Below, one piece after another: positions 21,380 to 27,227 of a stretch of 27,227 bases of DNA. The DNA is from Hawksworthiomyces lignivorus (lineage: Eukaryota > Ascomycota > Sordariomycetes > Ophiostomatales > Ophiostomataceae), in NCBI GenBank assembly GCA_002917075.1, contig NTMA01000165.1:1-27227 (forward strand). The letters are read 5' to 3'. The position numbers and the translations under genes are program-made. Within the stretch, counting starts at the first letter, position 1; each line of letters starts with the position of its first letter. Below the pieces are notes generated by a model. The model did no database searches and was not told the DNA's origin. It was given only the letters and a program-made list of their open reading frames with translations.

Positions 21380-22643
21380 ATGCCCGACCATGATGTGCGC
21401 GCATCTCTCAACTTTCTGCAGCGGCTCGACTTGTACCATGCAATCAAGCCTTACAGCATCGATACGAAGATTCGGAGCTGGACTGGAGACGTACCGCGCA
21501 GTAATTTCCAAAAGCACAGGGTGGACGATGTCCTTATTCGTGATTTACGCGACCATGAGGGCGATTTCACCTTCGAGACAAACGGATTTGCTGTTATTGA
21601 GATAAACAGCGCCATGGCTTACGATGACTATGAGGACGCCGAGAAAGTAGAGACCGTTTACTTTCATGAGCTTGCATCTTGTTTGATAGAATATTTTGGG
21701 GCTACGTCCGTGCAGATATTCAACTCGATCGTAAGAGCCGTCCTACATTGTGCGATGCTGCTGGGGGGGTTAGGCGGGGGATCGAATGTCCTATCAATCG
21801 ATGGGTGTGCCATCCCTACTAATGAGGTTTACTCTATGATTTAGGTCCGCCGGCGCCACCCTGACTTTCCTAACATTGATATTGACCGTGCCGGGCAAGC
21901 AACACAGCCGGCATCGCGTGTACACATCGGTGAGCTAAATGGCGGCAGAGCAAGAATAGAGAACACAGACATAGAAAAAGCTGTGTGAAATTTGATTTTA
22001 GTGAGTTATAGGCTTTAATTGCAATTAAATGCTGATATTCGTGACTGTGGCAGACGCAACACCAGAATCGCTGGACGCCATTGTCAGCCAAATCGCCGAA
22101 GACAAGACGACGTTGCAACGCAAGCGCTACATATATTTGAAGTAAGTCTCTTACTTTTAGCGCAGTCCCTAATCCTACTGACGGCTCCGTGAACCAAAAA
22201 AAGTGTGTGGAAGCCGCTCCGCGGTCCCCTGTATGACTGGCCGCTGGCAATCTGCGACGCCGCAACCATCGAGGCCAAGGACCTCGAGCCACACGACCAC
22301 GTCTTTGTCGACGTCTCGCGAGAGAATATGATAATGTATTACAACAAGAACCAGGCCTGGTATTATCTGAGTGGACAGACGCCATCCGAGCTCCTATTGT
22401 TTCGACAAGCCGATTCGGAGAATAGGCAGGGTACAATATATTTCTTTCTCCCACATCTATTTTGATTTTTCAGCTCTTCTCCGGGTTTTCATTTGCCCTT
22501 CTGCCATCGGTATATTGGCTAATAACCTCCACACAGGGGTACCGCACACGGGTTTCGAATTACCACCCTATTTTGAGGACCAGTACGGCCCTGTCTTTAC
22601 CAGAGAAAGCATCGAAGCTCGTGTTCTTGTGTATCTCCCCTGA
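21380..22643 (+). CDS. AsaB / CmcJ / GA4-desaturase-like oxygenase family protein
   Basis: Five exons (21380-21730, 21845-21929, 22054-22141, 22204-22430, 22537-22643) give 285 residues, within the family range. All joins keep frame and restore family blocks: SVQIFNSI|VRRRHPDFPN, SRVHI|DATPESL, YIYL|N|VWKPLRGPLYDWPLAICDA, then GVPHTGFELP at the last join. Other landmarks are ASLNFLQRLDLY near the N-terminus, HDHVFVDV, AWYYLSGQTPSELLLF and TRESIEARVLVYLP at the end. The family contains fungal gibberellin GA4 desaturase (DES), AsaB of aspergillic-acid-type clusters and the bacterial CmcJ-type proteins, and is often found near secondary-metabolite genes; no such partner enzyme is visible here. 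The usual His in the NHxWYY block appears as Gln 225, and PDE appears as PSE, so activity is uncertain. The substrate cannot be inferred. Confidence 0.82.
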
Positions 22644-22785
22644 ACCATCTGTTCGAGAACACTGATTGTGTAAGAAAGCAAGAGAATTCGAGGTAGCAGA
22701 AAAATAGGACGGGAGTGAGAGGAGGCCGGTAAGCTCCTTTTTATAAGAATGTGAGAGTTGAACTCCGAAAGTACCGTGGCAGAAC

Positions 22786-23256
22786 CTATCGCAGCGGCGT
22801 GCGGATGCGCATCTCTGGCTTGCTCGCAGCCTCCGCTCTGTACTTGTGGTTAGCGTTGCTCAGGACGAGTCGAAGTAAAGGCAGTATGTCGATTTATTAT
22901 ATGGGCCTCTCTCACCTGATGATCACATTCCGTTCAATATGTGCCACGATGTTGATTGTCGACGCGTCGATTGCGGCCGATTGCTCATCCTCCCTGCCGC
23001 TTGAGCCCGTATTTGCGTAGTCTTCTTTTTCGTCCTTATCCCCACTGCCACCTCCATGCCCATCTCCGGCACCGCCATATTCTTCATATTGTAAGGCGGC
23101 GGCTGTAGCTGATTCTTCTTGCGGCCATGTTGGCGTCTCAGCTGTGACTGCGGCTGATGTAGGCTTCTCGGAAGGCTCGTGCATTCGCTTCCACGGCTGA
23201 ACACGACTGACTTGATGCTGCAGCTGCTTACTTTCTTGCTGTTGGTTCGTGGCCAT
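22786..23256 (-). CDS. Unrecognised small acidic protein, two exons
   Basis: Minus-strand exons 23256-22916 and 22837-22786 give 130 residues. The 78-nt intron has a GTGAGA donor, a GCTAACC branch sequence and a TACAG acceptor, and the join reads ERNVII|R|AEAASKPEMRIRTPLR before TAG. The N-terminal half is Gln/Ser-rich and polar (MATNQQQESKQLQHQ), with a PWKRMHEPSEKPT segment. The middle is Gly/Asp/Glu-rich and looks disordered. A short hydrophobic stretch (STINIVAHIERNVIIR) is the only likely ordered part. There is no signal peptide or known domain. The good splice signals and GC-rich codons of exon 2 argue for a real gene. It could also be one end of a larger gene with more exons. It diverges from the NLR gene. 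Confidence 0.4.
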
Positions 23257-24065
23257 TACGCACAAAAGGGGGAGGAGGGCGGCTTTCGTTAGGGGTGAGT
23301 TTGGTATGTTCGTTAGGGAGAAAGGCTTTTTGCACCTTGGTTAGCGGATACACCTGTCCCTGCATTGAAGCAAGAAGAAGAAATGATGACTGAGAAACTC
23401 AACTGGCTAGAAATTAACTTGTTAAATGGGAATCTATGCAAAGAAAGCTGGCGCATGTCTGAGAATCTCCATCTGACACGTCTTTTATCGATTTATAGGT
23501 CGGCAGGAATGATAAGGCCTTATATGATTGAGCTTTGCTGGCTGCATCAGGATGCCTTTTGTTGTAATAGCCGGCGGCCACACGAAGATGAGATACATGT
23601 GCCGTATGTACATTTTCCGATCCTTTCTGGCGCCTTGTGGCAAGAAGCCCAAAAGGTTGGCATTTCGCTGCCCTACAGCTATTTAGAGACCTTCCTCTTT
23701 TAGTTAGGTACGTGCCCTTCTTGGAACTGCATATGATGGAGCAGATGCGACGCATATTGCGTCTTTTAAATACCCCGGCAGATACTCTCAAGGGGCTCTT
23801 CAGCAATAAGAGATGAAAAAAATACTGGCTAGGTGGGGAGAAAAGCAAGCGGCCGTCTTGGGAAAAGCTCGCGCATGTTGACTGAATGCGAGACTCGACG
23901 CTCTTAAAGTGTGGAGTTGTATTAAAACGGGGCTGTCGTATTTGCCGGCCGGATGTCGTATGCTATTGATCTTGACCGCCGTAGATTTGTTTTGTTTATG
24001 TACCGGGTCATCCGCAGCACGGTAGGAGAAGGTATCGCCGTCAATTTACTCAAGTTATTATTATT
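23257..24065. other. Divergent intergenic region upstream of the NLR gene
   Basis: No supported gene. A plus-strand frame with ATG at 23384 runs to 23703 (about 106 codons, ending PYSYLETFLF). It has no introns or family resemblance I can see, and ordinary rather than coding-like composition. The region probably holds the promoters of the small acidic protein gene and the NLR gene. Confidence 0.4.
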
Positions 24066-27000
24066 ATGGCAGCGAAGGACGCACTACTGACTGTGGAGTC
24101 GCCGGACCGTCCCGCTGAACCAGGTCTAAAGTAATACGGAGTTGCCACCAACAGACATCTGTCGAGCATGTGTATTCTGAGCCGCAACACCGCGATGCTA
24201 ACCATACGGAATTTCATTGCAGTCTCATTGTAGTCTACGGCCTGAATACTCTTGGCCTTCCTCGATTGCCAACAACATGGCAACGCTCCCTTCGTCGACT
24301 TGCACCAGAGAACAGCGGCATCATCGGATATGATGCAAATATTCGCGTTAGTGATGGATTCAGGTGGGATGATGTCAAGGAAAAGTCAGCACAGCTTCTT
24401 CACCGCCTCGAATCTAGGATGCCGGCGGATCAGGTGAGGGCAGCTTCTTTCATGAGCCGTGAACTATACATGGCCTGGATGGGAATGCGATGAATATCTT
24501 CTGCTGATGCTCTAAACCAGATGTCGTCAACTGGCCGTTGGATTGTCTACGTGGGAGTGGGAGTTGCTGGATGCATTGTGAAAGAGGTATGCATATCGCC
24601 CTGTTCTTCTTATCGATTTTTTTTCTGTGTCTTCCGCGAGTTTTGGTGTCTCCTTTTGCTCGATCTTCTGATCCATGCTGGTTTGTAGATACTGTATAAA
24701 TCCACGCAGCTGCAACGTTACTCAGCTTATCGTGAGAGGACGCTGGGCATCGTGCTACTAGCTGTGCCCCATTTTCCGGCTCACGATGCAGCAGCTGAGC
24801 GATCTCTGGCAGGAATTCTGCGCTATGAAGGCTCTCAACCTTCGAGGCTATTTGGAAGCTCGGATCTCCGGTCGATGGTAAATAGCGGATGGTCATTTGA
24901 AGAGCTGAAACTGGGCTGCCCGATCTTGTCATGCTACGAGAAAGTGGTGACTAAGATACGCAGGTTCTTTGCCAGATCTGTCCAGGTCACGGTATGCCGA
25001 GAATGGCTCCTCTCCTAAAGGGAGATGCGCTGCTGACGACACCTAATAGCTGGTGGATGAGAAGAATTGCTCCCTGGCATGCACGGACTCGGCGCCCATT
25101 GATACACAACTCTCCAATTTCTTTGACAAAACAGACCTCTCAGTGCACAAGCGCGTTGCATCGTTTTTGGAAAAGCTGATGCGAATTATGCCACAAACGG
25201 GAAAACTGCCACACGAATTGTCCCAAGTAAATGATACCGTACAACAGGGTGAGCTGTCCTCCGACCCACATATCGCAATGCTATGCATTCCGGGTCTCAT
25301 AGTTTCTGTTTGTTTTTCATTTCCTTGACATGCCGGTTAGAAAGAAAAAAATCTCCAGCGAGCCCAGCTAGTCTCCCACGTCGCTTGTCAGTTGCCTCAT
25401 CTGGCCAACAAGCGTCGTCGAGGTACCTCACCACGTCATCGTACCATATTGTCGCAGGATCCGATTTCTCACGTTCACCAACCTCTGATCTGAGCTATAC
25501 TCTTGTGAACAAATCTGGCGACAACAAGATGGTGCCTGACGAAGTCGAATGGATGGAGGCCAATGTGTCTATTCTGGTAAATAAGGATTTTTGTGGCAAC
25601 GAAGACATTCTCGCGCGGATGCGCCAGGCCTTGCTACCGCGGCCGTCCCGCACCAAGGCTGATGCGCACGGCACAGCAGCGGCGGCCACGATGACAACAG
25701 CGGCGGCGGCGGCGGCGGCGGCGGCGGCAACAGCAGGAGCGATGCAGGGGCCCAACGTATTTGTGCTGTGCGGACCGGCGGGAATCGGCAAGACGCAAAC
25801 GGCGCTGCAGTTCTTTTTCGACGCGGCCCGGACGCAGTTTGATGTGCGGCTGTGGGTGGACGCGCACAGCCGCGAGAGCTTGGACGCGGCGTTCCGGGAG
25901 ATTGCGAGTCGGCTGCGGCTGGAGTCCAAGGTGGACATGCAGGACGCGGTGCTGACGCGCAACCTGGTGAAGGGGTGGTTGACGGAGCCGTTCCAAGACG
26001 TGTCGGAAGCCGGGAGCCGCGCGGGCCGGCGCATGCGGTGGCTGTTGGTCCTGGACAACGCGGACACGCCAGACGTGCTGTTTGAGGGCGGCTTTTGGCC
26101 GGAGGGCGGGCAGGGGTCCATTGTGGTGACGAGCCGCGACCGGCGCGCGCGCACCAAGAACTTCTTTGGCGAGCAGGGGGCCGAGCTGCGTCCGCTGCCC
26201 GAGGCGGACGCCATGCGGCTGCTGCAGCGGCACCTGCGGCGGAACCGCGTGTCATCGACAAAAGCAGACGCCACCGCCACCACTGCTACCACCACTGCCA
26301 CCACCGCTGCCACCACCGCCGCCACCACTACGGCAGAATCGGGCGCCGAGGCCGACGAGGCCCCCGACATGCTGCGCGAGGTGGTGCGCGCGCTGGACTG
26401 CTGGCCGCTGGCCATCGTGCAGATGGCGGCGGTGATCGGCAAGCGCAAGCTCTCTCTGGCGGCGTTCCTGCACCTCTACCGCGGCGCGGACGCGGGCGCG
26501 CGCCACACGTACCACGCCGAGCGCACGGGCCGGCTGGACGGCTACGCGCTCAAGCTGAGCACGGCGTGGGCGCTGGAGAGCCTCCGCACGCCCGGAGCGC
26601 GGCTGCTCCTGTCGGTGATCGCGCTGCTCGCGCCGCAGTCTGTCCCCGAGGAGATCCTGACCCGGGCGCCCCAGCGCGCGCGCCACCGCGACTACCCGCT
26701 GACGGCCAAGGCCTATTCGGACCAGATCTCCGAGGTCGACTGTGCGTCCATCATCTCGCGCCACCCCGCCGTGGACCCCGACCTGCTCACGATCCACCCG
26801 CTCATCCAGGACGTCGTGCGCGGCCAGCTCCTCGCCGACGACGGCGACAAGATCACCGCGGCGTTCGGCGTGGCCGTGCGGCTGCTGGGCGGCGTGTGGC
26901 CGTTCGAGACGCTCCCGCGGCAGGGCTACGTCGAGCAGAACCGCGTGCGGCGCTGGGACCGGTGCGACAAGCTCCTGCCGCACATCGAGGCGCTGCACGG

Positions 27001-27081
27001 CCACTACACAACGTTTGCAGACGGCACGCGACGGGCGTGCGCCACAGAGGACTTTTTGGATCTCCTGGCCGAGGTCGGCTG
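24066..27081 (+). CDS. NLR-type STAND protein: alpha/beta-hydrolase-like domain + NB-ARC, 3' end beyond the window
   Basis: Six exons are seen (24066-24130, 24223-24433, 24521-24586, 24689-24991, 25050-25248, 25341-27081), giving 861 residues so far. The first join (GTAATA donor) is the least certain. Residues about 22-245 match the hydrolase-like N-terminal domain of fungal NLRs: LIVVYGL, GYDAN, YVGVGVAGCIVKE, TLGIVLLAVPH, LVDEK. The usual GHSxGG serine is absent. NB-ARC follows: Walker A GPAGIGKT (427-434), Walker B LLVLDN (517-522), GSIVVTSRD (541-549), CWPLAI in place of GLPLAI (636-641), and an MHD-like IHPLIQDVVR (about 766-775). Poly-Ala (about 393-412) and Thr/Ala (about 591-613) tracts interrupt it. 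The reading frame meets TGA at 27092, but a GTGCGT donor at 27082 suggests splicing to a repeat domain (TPR or similar) beyond the edge. Such proteins act in fungal self/non-self recognition and cell death. Confidence 0.85.
25672..25740. repeat. GCG/GCA trinucleotide repeat coding for poly-Ala
   Basis: A nearly pure (GCG)n run (about 25700-25728), flanked by GCA/ACA codons, encodes an Ala/Thr tract with 11 consecutive Ala just before the NB-ARC Walker A motif. It is a likely length-variable coding microsatellite. Confidence 0.9.
26265..26340. repeat. ACC/GCC/ACT trinucleotide repeat coding for a Thr/Ala tract
   Basis: About 24 consecutive Thr or Ala codons (ACC, GCC, ACT, GCT) lie within the NB-ARC domain between the GSIVVTSRD and CWPLAI motifs. 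The base sequence is an imperfect CCA/CCG-type trinucleotide repeat. Confidence 0.9.
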
Positions 27082-27196
27082 GTGCGTGTCGTGATGCCTT
27101 TCAAATACCTGCAGTTCCCCTTCCAAATCCTCCCTCCCATCCTCTCTCTCTCTCTGCCTGAATTTTCTCGTCGTATATTTGCCACCTCATCTTCCG

Positions 27197-27227
<31 letters not shown>
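27197..27227. repeat. Poly-C run of 31 at the window end
   Basis: Thirty-one C form the last bases, just after the presumed intron start of the NLR gene. The window also begins with ten C. This is either a true homopolymer where assembly stopped, or a sequencing/assembly artefact. Confidence 0.9.

Noticed and set aside
23384..23703. About 106-codon plus-strand frame upstream of the NLR
   Set aside because: It has a real ATG, but no recognisable domain, unusual composition for a coding exon here, and no intron signals; kept only as a note.
25495..26448. Long minus-strand frames opposite the NLR gene
   Set aside because: They mirror the GC-rich NB-ARC exon, whose Walker A, Walker B and other motifs lie on the plus strand.
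1..27227. tRNA genes, CRISPR arrays, bacterial operons or viral genes
   Set aside because: I found no GGTTCRANNCC B-box in a tRNA context and no regularly spaced repeats, and every recognised gene is of fungal nuclear type with introns.

Overview
The window looks like nuclear DNA of a filamentous ascomycete (Pezizomycotina, most likely Sordariomycetes; this is inferred from gene content and architecture only). The supporting signs are short spliceosomal introns (58-209 nt in the gene models here) with GTAAGT/GTGAGT-like donors and CTAAC/TACTAAC branch points, pyrimidine-rich leaders, high-GC third codon positions, and fungal gene families: Inh1-type ATPase inhibitor, Nsp1, eIF2-gamma, an AsaB/GA4-desaturase-like enzyme, a CorA-like protein and an NLR. 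The window begins with 10 C and ends with 31 C, so it may be a complete contig that broke at homopolymers.

Left half (1-10.6 kb), housekeeping. It carries the mitochondrial ATPase inhibitor IF1 (+, 1561-2163), nucleoporin NSP1 (-, 3010-5404), an acidic DFGDF-motif protein that may be an aftiphilin/Laa2-type clathrin accessory protein (+, 6402-8276), and eIF2-gamma (-, 8929-10565). The pairs IF1/NSP1 and acidic protein/eIF2-gamma are convergent. NSP1 and the acidic protein diverge from a shared promoter region of about 1 kb. eIF2-gamma needs a tiny 31-nt last exon to recover its normal C-terminus.

Middle (10.6-18.6 kb), gene-poor. A 4.3-kb stretch without a convincing gene precedes a tetraspan membrane protein with phosphosite-rich tails (+, 14844-16469). 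A further 2.1-kb low-GC gap follows and contains a broken, unrecognised minus-strand reading frame. Simple repeats, a 16-bp inverted-repeat pair and a small palindrome are the only other structures I see here.

Right end (18.6-27.2 kb), accessory. This part holds a CorA-like two-helix membrane protein (+, 18584-20569), an AsaB/CmcJ/GA4-desaturase-like oxygenase with five exons (+, 21380-22643), an unrecognised two-exon small acidic protein (-, 22786-23256), and the 5' six exons of an NLR-type STAND protein (+, 24066 to at least 27081). The NLR starts with an alpha/beta-hydrolase-like domain that appears to have lost its catalytic serine. A NB-ARC domain follows, containing trinucleotide-repeat-encoded Ala and Thr/Ala tracts. 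Its C-terminal repeat domain is missing because the window ends. This NLR and its neighbours are the most interesting part of the window. All exon models were assembled by eye from splice signals, frame continuity and family resemblance.
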